Origin: Himantopus leucocephalus
Taxonomy: Eukaryota; Chordata; Aves; Charadriiformes; Recurvirostridae
DNA: 64,000 nucleotides
Assembly (NCBI GenBank): GCA_003993805.1
Contig: RSEF01000001.1
Coordinates: forward strand, 58,062,094-58,126,093
Reading direction: 5' to 3'
The position numbers were made by a program, and so were the translations under genes. This document shows positions 25,201 to 40,200 of this stretch, one piece after another. Position 1 is the first letter of the stretch, and each line of letters begins with the position of its first letter. The notes under the pieces are model-generated. The model saw nothing but the letters and a program-made list of their open reading frames with translations. It searched no databases and had not been told where the DNA came from.

Positions 25201-28200
25201 AAAAACCACAGAGGAAAATGGAGAAATGAGTGGAAGAAAATGGCTATTAATGGTGAAGACTCCTGATACCCTTGCAGGTGCACCGGTATGAGGGAAGTTC
25301 CTCTTGGAAAGGAGAAAAGCAAAGACAAGTAAAGCAATCAGATGGTAAATTTAGATGCAACGATATTAAGGCAAATATGAATTACTTACAGAATAAAGAA
25401 GAGACAGTATTTTTAGATTTGAGAAACCTCCAGTTATAATCTCCCAGTTACGCGAGCAGTTGTAGTGTACTGTGGCTAATGGGGTACAAGGCTACTGAAG
25501 TACCAGGGTTCAAAGCACTTGGGGCAAACCTTTGGCTGCTGTAAATTGTGGTACTCTCCTGAAGACGGCTTATGAACAGCATTTACGTAGTCTGTAAAAG
25601 CAGCAGAACCAAGTACTGAACAAGCCTAGAGGAGGTTAAACTGTTGTGCCAGTCTGTTCCCTCAATGCCAGGGTTAGGCAAATCTGGGGCAAAAAAATTG
25701 CTTGCCTCACTTCTGACAGCGTTGCACCTTTGCTATGGAGTACGCAGGACTTTAGTTTTTGGGTTTCTGCCTGCTCTTTCCATCGATACTCTTTATTCCA
25801 AATCAGGACAATGTTACCTTACTTCCTCCTGTTGGTGATGAATTCCTTTATTCTCAGACTCTGCAGAACTTGTCAAACCTAGTTTCTCTAGGAGTTGTTA
25901 AATTTGCTGGCTGTGGAAAAATTGCTTATTTAATAAGTCTAAGCAGCAGTAAAGTGTATTCTTTCATTGTGTGAAACTCTGAAATCTTCTTAGGTCTTCT
26001 CTACTTAAAATTCTTGCTAACAATTGTTACCCGTTTTGTAATAACAGGGATTCAGAGGTTCCCCGGCAAGATTTTCTTTCTCTGTGCTTCCTGTAAAGGC
26101 CTCTGGTTAAGCCTTAATGCATTTAGAGTTTTATATAGAAGTGAATATATAATAATGTAGATCTTCATTTATATCACTTGTACAGATTAGATCTGCAGGC
26201 AGTCTACACATCCAACAGGAAGGGTCGTCTTTGAAATTGTTTCTTTCCAGAATTTACTAAATATGTAAAAAGTCTTCACTCCAGAAAACACATAAAAACA
26301 CCTACTGAAAGTACTGGTTTCTGGCATTATGGTGGAAGTCTAGTGGGGTCATTGGAATTCAGTGAGAATCTTTTTTCAGCAGTCTCTTGCCTTTTATGAC
26401 AAATAGTACCTGCTAGATATGTTACAAATTTTAGAGGAAGATGTGTTTGCCTTTAGGCATGCTTTTCTTTACTTTGGGATCCTCTTTTTTTTTATTGCTC
26501 ATCAAACTGTATCATTTCTATTGATGCCTGTAGTTATTGGGCATGAAAATAAGAAAGAAGAGCTAGTGGTGTTGGCCAACAGAACAACTGACTCGGGAAG
26601 CAGGGAAAAAGGCATGGTTCTTGAAACTGCGGCAATCAAAATTACAGGAAAAAAAGAAATGTATGTTTAATGAGCTTAGTCACAACTTAATGAACTTTGA
26701 ATCATCAAGGAAGCTAGAACTGAGTCCTTCAAAAATGATGATTTACTGTGCAAAAGATATCCTTCTTTCATCACAAAACGTGCACATGCTTGTCAGCATT
26801 CACATTTGGTTGTGAATGGTCCTTAGAAGATCTGTGTTAGTTAGATGCGATTTGTTGGTTAAATCACATTTTCTTTTCTTTGCTGACTGGCAGGACGTGT
26901 GGCATACATCTCTCAGACTGAAAGAATAAACCGCACATAATTCTGCCAGAAAGCTCTGTCATGCAAATATTTCTTGGCAACAAACACATGCATGGTGTGG
27001 GAATGGCTGATGGAAACTCACCTGAATATTTGAATTCATACTGATAGTAGCGCTGTTATCTTACTTGTCTAACATTTTTAGGAGTGCAGTCTTTTTCAAT
27101 ATACCTTCTACTGGGTTTATATAGAACTTCCTCCCATGTGGAATGAAGCATGGAAAAAGCAAGCAAAGTTCAAAAAAGTTCAATATTCCCTTCATTAAGC
27201 TAGTTTTCATATTACAAAAAAATATGTTTACAAGAAATGTCCCTATGCAGAAGGGATATTAATGTCAAAGAAACCAGCCTGCATACTTAACTTTTATTTT
27301 TATCTACAGCCTGTGTTCAGTACAATGCAAGTTCGATGCACCAAACAAAATTTCTCCCAAGTACCTCAAGTGTCAGCTGGAAACACATCCTTGTTGAACA
27401 CAGAGACTGTTCATTCTCCTGACTATGGGTGCTCTGGAGCCTCTGCAAAGCTCCTAACAAGAAGAACAGTTTGCCTCAGTTACAATGAGGACCTGTTGTC
27501 ACTGGGCTGAGCGACAGGTCGTCACATGGTGATTATGCAGTACTTTAAACTTAAGAGCTGATCTAGCTAGCAGATGATGCAGAGCCTGAAATCTTCTATC
27601 ACTTTGCTTAGTCAGTCAGCCCATTTCGTTCATCACTTTACTTTTCTAGGGCAAAAGCCACTTCTTTGAAAACTCCTGTTCCTAAGCTAAAGTCTTCTAA
27701 AATGTTCATTCTAGCAGTTTGGAGAACAGTTTTGCAAACAGCATGTTAAAAAAACAACAACAAAAAAAAAAAGTTAGAGGATGAAGCACTGTTTTTCAAT
27801 GCTAACTATCTTTTTTAATTTAAGAAGATTTGGTTTAGGCAGAAATTGCATCCCTCTGTATCAATTGGTGCTGCACGTGACACACACAAGTACTAAACCT
27901 ACCTGGGACCTGTACACACACTCAATAAGGGTCTTCAAAAATAATATTAATAATTTTAAGTGGTGACTTTGAGGGTGTTCTACTTCTCTGGGGAATATGT
28001 ATTTTTAAACTCATCTCTTTTCAAAGACTTATCGTTTCCTCTTCCTGCTTTGATCAGTTGCCTGTTTGCTGTTGTAAAATGATCTTTCATTCACTCTTGC
28101 AATCAATTATGTATGGTTACTTTAAAATCAGTACAGCTCACCCTCAGATTTCGGCTCTCCTAGCTGGTGTTAGTTTACAATGTATAGTTGCCTCACTAAA

Positions 28201-31200
28201 GCTGCAAAATGCCATTCGCTGGGGATGTTCTCAATTGTTCCACCCTCAGAGAGTTTCCTCTCAAGGGGAAAGTTGTCCAACATAAGAACAGGCAGACAGA
28301 TGTGGCTTAGCACCAAACAGGGAATATTGCTGATCCCAAGGTGAGGTTATAACGCCCTGAGACCAGTGTACCATGATTGTCTTAAAACAATTCAGAAAAT
28401 TCTTGAGCACTCTAGCTTTTGCTGAAGAAAATAGACAATATATGTAAAATTTTGCAATGTTTCTGAGAGAGTAATGACCCATTTTATATAAAAAATAGCT
28501 TATCATTCAAGAAGCAGTGAGAGAAAATTTGAATAATCAGTTATTATGTTCCTGTAATGCTTGACTGAAAAATGTGGCTTTTTCTTAGCTCTATAGTTCT
28601 TGCTTAAAGGGCACTTAGTATTATGTAAGCCTCTATTTCTAATGTAAAATATGTTTCATATATTCCAAGGAAAGATTCTTGAAGGTGGACTGTCAAAAGA
28701 TGGAACAAACTATCTTCCACTTTAGCAGAGATGCTTTTAAGATCAGAAAAAGGGTTTTGACTGTAATAGGGCTGCACAGTGTTACTAATTTCCACAAAAT
28801 ATTTGTTCCAGTCCAAAAGATAGCAAGATCTCTTTCCTAACACCAAGCCTGCTGGTTCATTCTGAAATCTCAAAATTAAGCCAGACCTTTCTTTATAATT
28901 AAAAAAAAAGGGAGGATGGGGGCTTGCTCCTTGGGTAAGTAGATATGACAGAGGTAAGTGCATCTAGACATCAGAACCTACTAGAAATTCCAACCAGTGC
29001 AATGTACTGTGGTGCCAAAAAAAGCCCAAAAGAATTGCGTAAAACAACATCACAGCTTACAGCAGGCATAAGGGCAGCAGCGAAGCAAAGTGGCATCATT
29101 TTTGATCTGTTCCATCTGCCTGAAGAGAACTCCCTTTGGGTCATGCAGACCGCTGCCCTCTCCTGGGCCATGAGTGGCTGGATGTCTCGGGAAAGCAGAG
29201 TTGTTCTCTACATGCTGGATAACTCCACAGAGGCACAATATTTGCTAGTCACATCCCTGGGGTATGCAGTTCTGTACCGTGCTGTGCTTCAGAGGCGCAA
29301 CGGAGCACAAAGCATATGCATTTTTGAGGTCTTCATTACTGATAACATTCAGCTGTACTTAAAATAGGAAAAGGGAGATAGCACTACAGTTTAGTACTTT
29401 ATTTAAACCTTGATTTAGGAACACACCTAGCACAGGATAGGCATTCGGCACCAGTTAGACTGATGGCATAAAGAAGTAGCCTGCATTTCGATGAGACTGG
29501 AAGGGTTTTAAGGGTCATCAAAACAGCATGTACTTTAAAGACCCTTTGTACTGCCAGAATGCCTGAAAATCATGACCCTTGCCATTCCGATGTTCTCCTA
29601 CTGCTTGCAAAGGAGACTCTGCTTAATGCCAATTACTGAAAATAATCTCTTTTGGGTAGGCATCCTGTGTGAACAGTGCAAAACTAGTCCATGCATTTTA
29701 ATGGTAAAGTGCTCTATTTTTGCTTATTGGGTCTTGGTAATTATAGTAGGTTGCAGGGCTTTATAAGAAAGGCCAACTGCACCAGTATCAGGGGCAGGAT
29801 TCCAGCTCCGTGTGAGGTACTCTCAAAGACAAATTAAAAATCAGAGAAAGAATATTTTTACACAATCAATATATAAATATTGCCCCCATTCTTCAGCTCC
29901 AATTTGCAACTGAATGATGATGTTTAGCTTAACCTCTCCCTGATTAGGTCTCCACACACCCAGACTGGTAGGCTGGAACCATATCCTCTCCCTATGACAG
30001 ACAAGGCTGGGATTCACTGCTCCACCGTTAGTTTCTGTATGGAAGGCGTATTTCATGGGGTCAGCATGATAGCTCTTGTCTGAGACCACAGTAAGAAAGG
30101 CTTTGCGGTGACAGTGAATTTCTGAGCTTCATGGCCCCTAGCCTGGATGTTAGGGGTTACCATGGCTCTGTAACTGAGGAGCAGGCCCACTAGCTCACAA
30201 AGCCTGGAAACAAGACAAATAAAAGGGGGAGGGAGGAATGTGATGGCTACCAGTTAGCTCACAAGGGACGGTGAGTATAAAAGGAAGAGCTTTGTAGAGG
30301 AAAGGGGCATTGGTAGCTATGAATCATTATCATCTAGATGAAACCTTCCACTGCAGAAATCTCTAAATCTCTGCAAGCTGGAAGGGTAAGGTTGGGATAG
30401 ACTGGATGTGGTTGCCCTGTTCATATTTCTTTTGCCTAAGCATCTACCATCAGAAATAGGATCCTGAATGGGATAGACCTCTGTTCTGCTATCCTGTCTT
30501 TAGGATAACCATTTTCACATTCCTATGCTATGTTCATTCTTTAGCAGTTTCAGGATAGCTGAAGTTCCCGAAATGGTTTAGCTGCTGGTGCTTTCTGCGG
30601 TAATGAGTTACCAGGATGTGTTTAGACTGTGAAGGCAGAGATAGGCTATGGTACAACGTGAGTCTGTATAATTGCTTGTTATATTAAAATCCACCTGGAA
30701 AAGATATCTGGTAGCTTATAAAAGCTGTCTTGATGTCCCATGTTATAATGAAGTAAAGCTTTGGTGCCGTGAAGTTATCTGTTAGGTCATGCCTCTTATC
30801 CCCGTGCAGCCAGCTTTTCTGCTTGTCTCATCAGTAAACTCCTGACTTGAGGACTGGGAAAGCTTTTTGCAACAAACAGTTTATTCGGCAAATGTTTTCT
30901 CCCTCTCCTGTTTATGAATTGCCTGCTAACAACTGATGCTGTTAAAGGTAGATGGTAACTGAGGGGTTTATCATTCACAAGTAGTTAGATTTTTCAAACA
31001 TAGACAAATAGTGATCTTTGATAGCTATGTTTTTGTATCTGCACTCACAGTGTAAGAGGAAAGAGGTGGAACTAAGATAGTCATTCCTACTGTCATTTTT
31101 GTATAAATAAGAGTAGTAGCAAATGGGCAAACTGTTCAGTCCATTTAGATCTCAAACTTCTTTCTAGATTCTCATTTACAACATACAACTGTGCAGAAAT

Positions 31201-34200
31201 ATCTCTGCTTAGTTACTGTGGCTTTGTGCCATTTTCAGGCTGTCTCCTGTGGATTCCTATCCCAGGCACCGTGGCACCTGAAAAGGATAGTTTTGTTCCC
31301 AAAAGGAGAGCACACACTTTGGTGCCCTGACTCTTTGTATTATCAGTGAAGTGCTTCTAGGGGGTAGTTCCAAAGGCTCGTTGTGCAACACTACCCCTCT
31401 ACTGATTGTGTAAGGGTCTGCACAAGGGCCATGTAGAGCCAGGCACTTGGAAATATTAGACATAGGAATATGCGACATGCTACGCTTAGGGCTTCTGCGT
31501 GAACATTTGGGTCCTTTCAGCTCTCACGACATTGAGGTATCCTTTGAGCATAGATGGGAAATCATAGACTCATAGAATGGTTGGGTTGGAATGGACCTTA
31601 AAGATCATCTAGTTCCAAACCCCCTGCCATAGGCAGAGACACCTTCCACTAGATCAGGTTGCTCAAAGCCTCATCCAACCTGGCCTTGAACACTTCCAGG
31701 GATGGCATATCCACAGCTTCTCGGGGCAGCCTGTTCCAGTGTCTCACCACCCTCACAGTCAAGAGTTTCTTCCTAATACCTAATCTAAATCTACCCTTTT
31801 TTCCATTTAAAACCATTACCCCTCCCTCATGCTATCTCTTCACTCCCTGATAAAGAGTCCCTCCCCATCTTTTCTGTAGGCACTCTTTCAGTATTGGAAG
31901 GCTGTTATAAGGTCTCCCTGGAGCCTTCTCTTCTCCAGGCTCAACAACCTCATCCCGTCTTCTCATCCTGTCTTCATAGGAGAGGTGCTCCAGCTCTCTG
32001 ATCGTCTTCATGGCCCTCCTCTGGACCTGCTTCAACAGGTCTGTGTCTTTCTTAAGTTGGGGGCCCCAGAGCTGGATGCAGTACTCCAGGTGGGGTCTCA
32101 CGACAGTGGAGTAGAGGGGCAGAATCACCTCCCTCAACTTGCTGGCCTCGTTTCTTTTGATGCAGCCCGGGATACAGTTGGCTTTCTGGGCCCCAAGCAC
32201 ACATTTCCAGCTCATGTTGAGCTTTTCATCAACCAACACCTCCAAGTCCTTCTCCTCAGGGCTGTTCTCAATCCATTCTCCGCCGAGCCTGTATATGTGC
32301 TTGGGATTGCCCTGAGCCAGGTGCAGGACCTTGCACTTGGCCTTGTTGAACTTCATGAGGTTTGTACAGGCCCACCTCTCAAGCCCGTCCAGGTCCCTCT
32401 GGATGGCATCCCTTCCCTCCAGTGTGTAGACCGCTCCACACAGCTTGATGTTGTTGGCAGACTTGCTGAGGGTGCATTCAGTCTCGCTGTCCATGTTGCC
32501 AACAAAGATGTTAAACAGTGCCAGTCCCAGTGCCAACCCCTGAGGAAAGCCACTTGTCACTGGTCTCCACTTGGACATTGAGCCATTGACCGCAACTCTT
32601 TGAGTGCGTCCATCCAGCTAATTCCTAATGCACCGAGTGGTCCATCCATCAAATCCATGTCTCTCAAATTTAGAGACAAGGATGTCGTGTGGATCAGTGT
32701 CAAATGTTTTGCACAAGTCAAGGTAAATGATGTCAGTTGCTCTTCCCTTACCACCAATACTATAACCCCATTGTAGAAGGCCACCAAATCTGTCAGACAT
32801 GATTTGCCTTTAGTGAAGCCACGTTGGCTGGCACCAATCACCTCCTTATTTCCCATGTGCCTTAACAGAGTTTCCAGGAGGATCTGGTCCATGATCTTGC
32901 TGGGGACAGAGGTGAGACTGACCAGCCTGTGGTTGCCCAGGTCTTCCTTTTTTCCCGTTTTAAAAATGGTGGTTACATTTCCCCTTTTCCAGTCAGTGGT
33001 AAGTTCACCGGACTGCCATGACTTCTCAAATACGATGGATAGTGGCTTAACAATTTCATCTGCCAGTTCCCTCAGGACCTGTGGATGCACCTCGTCAGGT
33101 CCCATGGACTTGTGCACCTTCGGGTTCAGAAATGAAGAAAAAAGAGTTTGTGTCCTTTTTCATGGTTTGAGTGCTTGTCCTTGTGGGAGACCTGGATTAT
33201 CAGCTCTCCTCAGTTGTTGTCCCGTTTGAATTTGCTGCTTAAGAGATGCCTCCCTCCTGATGATAAGAGCAAGGTGTTGGCTTTTACTGCCCACGGTTCA
33301 TTCTGGGTAGTGACAGAATCAGAAATGCAAGAACTGAGGGCTAGCAGGACCCTATCCCCAGAGCCTGGTGTTTGCGCTGTTGTGTCAGGAGAGGAGATTT
33401 TCAAGATGTGGCTTTGCACCAAGGGATATACATCCATTTTGTCTGTGGAAAAGGTGTACACAGCATGACAGAGAGACGGACAGTGACAGCAGAACGTAGG
33501 ACTTCCCGCTTCTCTGTAGTTATTTGGCTGAGTGGAATTCTCTGCATCTGATGCCAGCCAGGGTTTAATGGAGAGGAGAATGGACACCATATGTCTTCAG
33601 AATACCTTAGTCTGTGATAAGTTAATGTTAGGTGTTTAGAAATCCTCCCTTCACTACTGCTGTTTGTTGCAGATAAGAAAAGAGTTTGTATTAACATAAT
33701 TAAACACATCATGCCTTACAGTGTATTGCAATGCAAAGGGAAACTATTTTTAAATCGCCTTTCAAAAATAATTCCAGTATTGTTATAACCATACCCTTGA
33801 CATGACCATGCACAGAGACAGCTATGGTATAGGTTCTTCATGCTAAACAGGATGATATGGGTTTGGAATTATTTTTTTTTTTCTTCCTAACATTCATTGG
33901 ACTTCCCTATGGGAAAAGAAGTAGCCCTATGTATTTATTCCAATACTTTCAAAGCATTGTTAAAACTAGCAAGGTGTTTTTGTGCTTTTATGCTCCGCTT
34001 TTGATTCCTGGACATTAACACGCAGACACATTATTTTATCCATAATCCGTGAGAAAACCAATAAGAGAAATGGTGTTTTCTGCATAGTGGAAGATTTGAT
34101 TAGCTATGCTGAATAGTGACAGAATATACTCTCTTTTAAAGGTAACTGGTGAACCAATTAAGACTATCAAGACTTATATCCAAGTCCCTACATATTTCTA

Positions 34201-37200
34201 GACATATATGGCAATTTACCAGGTCAGAAGTTTTTCAAAGGTCTGCAAATATTTCCACAGGGTACCCGATTTTTTCAGCCTTGGAAGCACATTTTGTATT
34301 AATGTTGTTATGATGGGAGTGCTTTGACTTAAATCAGAAGTCTTTAAAGGCCTCTCTTTCAATGCGTATTATCACCTGTTATTTATAATTCTTCCAAAAC
34401 CATGGATGTGCTTTGTAGAGAGATGGTGGCACATCCTGTGACCTACACAGTTAAAAGTGCCTCAAATTAGGGAAAACTGGAGCCTTTAAGGTACTCCCAG
34501 TTTGTCACTACAGCTATATATGTGCAGGCACTGCCACACCACACAGAAGCTACTGCAGGTGTGGCAGACAGCTGGTCTTACCCTGATATGATGCACTGTC
34601 TTAAGTATACAGATATGTCAACAGGTTCTTTGAAACAGAGAACTCAACACATGACTTTTCCTGTCCTTCTCCCAACTGCCAACTTCAAAAGGAAGTCAAG
34701 ACTGGAAACAAGCATCAAAATGAAAGAAAAAGGGAACTCATCATCCCCCACTCCTTGTAGAAATCTGAAATTGTGTTGCAGCTGTAAGGTAGAGGAAGCT
34801 TAGTGCTACTGGTAAGGAGCAAGGACAGAAGGAAAGCTTTTGGGTAGTGGTTTTGTTCCAGGAAGGAGTCAAGTGCTGGGCTGGTGGGCCAAAGATTTGC
34901 AGGTTGAAAACAAAGCCTTTTCTTCCTTGTGGAGAAGAGGCAGCTCAAGGCAGGACATCATATGTGTTGCTGCACCATGTCCTGAAAAGATACTTGTGAA
35001 AGAAGACATGCAGCCTTTGCCCTGACTTAAGTGAGGCTTGTGATGGGAAACTCTGCAGGTCTTGGGGAACTGCCCTCTTGTAGGGGTGTATCTGCAGCCA
35101 CCTTGCCGGCATGCAGTGGCTCAGCTGGGACTGAGGCCCCAGTGAGTTAGTAGATTTCATATGGGATGCAAGGACTGGAGGAGAAAAGGTGAGCATGACT
35201 CACCAGTGTTACTGCTCTGTGCACTGGCAGTATTTTACACGTACCTCATTTTTCTTTCTCCTACAACTCTGTTTCTTTATTCTTCTGTTTCTCTCTTTAA
35301 ATGTTATGTGATATTTTTTCTTATCAGCAACACTTTTCCAGTGTGGAACTCTGCAGTATTGTACCTGACAGTTTTAAGAGCAGCAAGGAGAAACTGAATA
35401 ATTTTAATATATGAAAATATATCTAATTTAATCACTGCAGTAAGACTGATGCACAGAGTAATGCTGGTATCCAGTTTATTCTGCAGGAGAGAAAAAATAC
35501 TTAGGCAGAAAGAATATTGCAATGCTTTGCTGGTTGGTGAGGAACAAAACAGAATAGGATTCCTTACAGAAAACAATCTGAGTTTCTCTCTGACCAATAG
35601 TAGCAAAAGCAGGTTTCTTTTAAAGGCTTGCTATGAGACATGCCAGCCTTCCACCTAATCATACATAATCAGCTGTCTCTGAGCCACTGCTTTCAGGCCA
35701 ACTTTATCTTGCTAGGAAGACGTGTATATTAATACACATTTGCATATATCCTATGACTCAGATAACAGCTTCTTTTTTCCTGGGGCAATAATTGAACCAA
35801 TATGTTTTTCACGCATTAAGGTGTGTTGTCCAATACAGTGATGGGATGGATGCTGGGAAGACCCACTGTGGCTTATGTTTTGTTTCATTCCTGTCACAGG
35901 AAATACAATGCCAGAATAGAGACCAGTAAAGCTGTTGATTCCACGTGTGTATAGCTCTGACTAACATGTATAGATAACACTTTAAACAATTTCCATTTGA
36001 AACTGCTTTTACTGTAAATGACCTGCCTAGCACTCACAGTGAGAAGCCAGTAGAAAATGTACCTGTGTAAGGGTGATCCTTCACCCCGTGTTGGCCTGGG
36101 TTTGCCTTTAGTGAACAGGGCACCACGCGCAGCAGCTTTCTGCTTGCTTTAAAGAAGAGGCTCTGGTGAGAAGGAGCAACTTCTCTGTAGAAACTACAGG
36201 CAGTACTTAATGTAGCAAAACAAAACTGCTCCTATTAAAATACTATTTGCTTTTGCCAAATATTGCCCTGTTAGAGGTAGATGGTCCCGTCATATGAGCA
36301 TCTACCCACATGGCATACTAGTTATTTGCTACTCATATTTAATGTCCGTCCTGAAGTACAACCATTGTGAAAGTACATGTTTACTGCCAAAATGATTTTT
36401 AAAAAACTCAAAAATCAGCTCAGTATACTGGGAGAAGTTGTTGGCTAGCTGCCTTTTCAGAAAGATCTTTTGAAGCTGTAAATTTTTCTCTACAGAAACT
36501 TCTAGAGCTGTAGGCAAAACATTGGGTTTCACTTGCTGAGTTAATTGGAAATGAAGGAGGGCAAAGAAGAGAGACTGATTTCAGAAAGCAACTGAGTCGA
36601 GTATTTCTGTTCCGACCAATGAGCAGAACCTAAGTGGTAAAACTCTTCTAGAAGACGTGGCTGCCTCAGTGAATTACAACGATCAGCTCTGTTCTTACAT
36701 GTCCATTCAAAAATATGAAGTAAATACGAGCCTTTACTGCACATTGAGAAACAGCAGCACTTGTTCCATCAGCTTCATTTTATGTTCTTTACTTTGGTGC
36801 CAAATACTGAAACTATGTTCATTTTTCTGTGCACCCGAGTGCTCATGCTCAGTATCAGGCAACAGTGTGAAGGGTATCCATCTGCAAATATGATTTGCAC
36901 ATCATAGTGCACGTATAAAAATGTGCAGGCAGGCTTTCAAAATCTGGCTCCAGATGTTTACTGTGCAAGAAAATAGAAACTTGCTTGTAAAGTTCATGTC
37001 CAAAAAGCTGATTGTGATAATTGGCTAGATACTGGATACATCTAACAAGGCCTTAACCAGTAAAGAACCTGAGTATGTTCTTAATTTTAAGCAGACACAA
37101 GATCTCTCTCACTGCAGTGGGAATGACATTGTTTAACATTAGTACCATATACGTAATTCGCTTATCTGACCCATGTCATCATTTTGATATTTAGAAGTAT

Positions 37201-40200
37201 GTTAAAATTTGGGTTTAGAACAAGCTATCTCATTCAGCCTTTAAAAATGAAATGCCTTTTTAAAATCTCATTTGTTTTCCTAACCTAACTAGTAGACACC
37301 CTTTGAAACAAATAAAGGAAGAAGTATGCTATTTTATGCACTACTTTATGCATCAATGAGTAAATTGGAGTGAATGCCACAAGCTAATTTAAAATCTGAC
37401 TTCATTTGAACTAAAACATCTCAATAAGTTGAGAAAAATCTCAGACTGATCTTTTAATGAAATCACATAAAATTTGATAAATCTAATATTTACTTCCCTT
37501 TTATTTGTGTGTGTTTATTTCTCATGTTTCTGTGGAAAGAGGGTCTTTCCCTTCCAACCTCCCAGGCAATATTGCTTAGAGTTTACTCAGTGGGACCTGC
37601 CACTGATAAAGCACAAATCAGCAGCTGCTAAAGCAAGAAAGAAATGCTAAAGCCAGTCTAGTCATCCCTCAATAGCAACAGTGACACCAGATGCTATCTT
37701 GGTTTGTTGTATTGGAGATGTATGGTAAGATAAAGAAAATAAATCTCTTTGGACATGGGAGAGAACACTGTGGCTTTTTCCAAAGAGCTGCTGGGCTAAA
37801 GCCTACCAGCATATCAGCAATCATTAAGTTGCCCAGTCCACGACCCATCACATAGGGGTTGTTTCTCTCAGCTAAAAAATGCAGCGCTCCCTCCTGCAAA
37901 GTGGGTGCTGAGAGAGAAGGAGGAGAGTAGAAGCAAATGTGCCTTGATTCAAATCTGTTTATTGACACCATGAAGATTATAGGAGAAAAAAAGAAAGTGT
38001 TCCTGTGACCACTTACTTAGAAAATATGGTGTTGGCAGATACGTTTCTTTTTCTCCTTGAGTTGTTGAAGGCAAGTTTGTGATTAACCATGCATTAAATC
38101 ACAAATGACTGGTAGAAGATTATGCCTACAATTTTAGGTGAAATCAGAGGATGATGTTGTTGGTCTGGTACTTGTGCTTTGAGGCCAGATATTAAGGCTA
38201 CTGTGAATCAGAGAAGCATGAGACCTACATTTGTGTGGAGTGCTGGAAGTTCCTCATACTGCAAATGAGTCAAATATAGAAGAGGACATTTAAATGCAGC
38301 AAAATTTGTCTTGGCATGATAGGCTGTGTTTAGGTTGAACAGTCAGGTTTAGGCTGGACTTTTTCTGTCCACTTTCTAGACAGTATTTTTCATTAATTAA
38401 AAAGTGGCTTTGAAATTGAACATGTACATTCTTCAACAGCTTTCTGTTATTAAGGGCCTGTAGTTAGATAGTCCGTCTGATATCTGCACTTCAGGACAGC
38501 CATTGCTGGCTGGCTGTCACTTCCTCTCTCCCCAGCCCAATTAGTTGTGATCTGTCGGAGATGCTGCAGGGATCCTGCTACCTTCATGTGTTCTGAGGAG
38601 CAGTGATTGGGTGAGACAAGGATGGAGGGCTTTGGGGAGGAGTGGGTACTTTATATTTGTCAGTATTGTCATTATTTTTCTCTAACTAGGGTTGAAATGG
38701 AGAAGAAAGGCTGCTGGATTTGAGGATGCAAACATGTAATTGTATGTGTTAAAAGTGGTAGCTGAGTATTTAACAAGAAACTGAATGATATCACTTGCAA
38801 AGCTGCTTAACTGAATTGCTCTCCATTACTTACTTCTCTACCTCCATCCTATTGTTTATACGTCTTTTCCAGCAGCTGCAGGATTTTTCCTTTGTCCCCA
38901 GAATTCTCTTCTGGGGCAAATCCTAGCCGCCCACCTCTGAGGCCATCTGCAGATTTCCCTAGGCTGCTATTATATGAATAATCAGCTGTCTCACTTAAGA
39001 AATTCTCTTTGTTCTACATCATTAAATGCTGATTCCTGCTGCTGCTATGACAGATCACTTTACAGGAATCTACAAGGGGAGCTGTCTCTGATGTTAACAG
39101 TGGGTCTTTGCTGTGGAACAAAAGAATATGCTGGGGCAAGCAAGGAGTGGTTTGAATTTATAATATTTAACATTGGGAAATGTAAAAGGCTGAAGCTGGT
39201 GTATGTATAGCCATTTTGAGATCTGTATTTCCAAAAAGTGAAGAATGGTCTTTAAAATAGGGTTTTGTGCCCAGGAATATAATTCATCGCTCTCATCAAG
39301 GCAGCGGTGAGATAGTCATTTGGTGAGGGGAGGGGGAACATACAATGGGCTACGAGGGAATTCAAAACAAGACCAGCTTGTTATAGGCAGACTGCAGAAG
39401 AAAGGAAAAGGCTTCCATCAAAAGCATGAGTGATAACCTCTAGTGAAGACATAGTAATGGACTAAACGACCCGAAGGTTTCTTCTTCCACCATGACCTTT
39501 CGTTCTGAAGTCCTTTCCCAGATATCTCCCTGACCGCTGCAGCTCTCTGCTAACTCTGTGTAATAGTTACTCAAGAGCATCACTTTTAACAGATGCCTTT
39601 GTGAAAAGTCAGGTTTTGCTGCTGCTTTTTAAAAAACGGCCATGTGGCCAGTAGCTCCCTCCTTGTCTCTGGCTGTATCAGAGTACCCTGTAGCCAGCAG
39701 TTTAAGCCCAGCGCCTTTTGCTGTCTACTGCTGATGCACAGATACCTTTCTTTACATGGAAGCAGTGTGTTTTCAAAACTTCCTCCATTCTTCTCTCATG
39801 TTGAAAGAACACTGAAATGGGCAAACCTTGTGCCTATTTACACATGCAAATTGGTTTGAAACCATGACCCCACTAGCCTATGTTTTTATTCTGCAGTGCT
39901 TTTACACAGCAATCATTATATACCAGTGTGACCCCCTTCGAAATGGACTGCAGTACTGGAGTAGACCATGGCATGCCATCAGCTTGGCATGTGAGAACAT
40001 ACGGTGTCCCGTGGCTGAAACATGCTGTCCATGCCCTTTTTGTCCTAATGGTTGTTTTTCTGTCTTGAGACTTAATTCGTCCTTTGTGTGTTAATGTGTT
40101 TTATTTTACCCTGGTTGTTCCTGTAGTGCTGTGTCATTTGGAGCAACACCTCTTGTCTATTTTCACATTTCAGAGTCAGTGTTGTAGATGGTATGGAGAG

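Noticed and set aside
28945..29367. A 140-codon + strand open frame, the longest outside the repeats and away from the gap
   Set aside because: No recognisable domain, no family resemblance and no matching splice sites that would join it to ANO4 (it would need a terminal stop). It lies in an intron and a single ORF of this size is expected by chance in 64 kb.
30276..30284. TATAAAAGG, a good TATA-box match
   Set aside because: It sits in the middle of an ANO4 intron with no initiator, CpG-rich context or downstream first exon that I can identify; such matches are common by chance.
31985..32581. A 198-codon + strand open frame
   Set aside because: It is the antisense shadow of the CR1 reverse transcriptase on the - strand.
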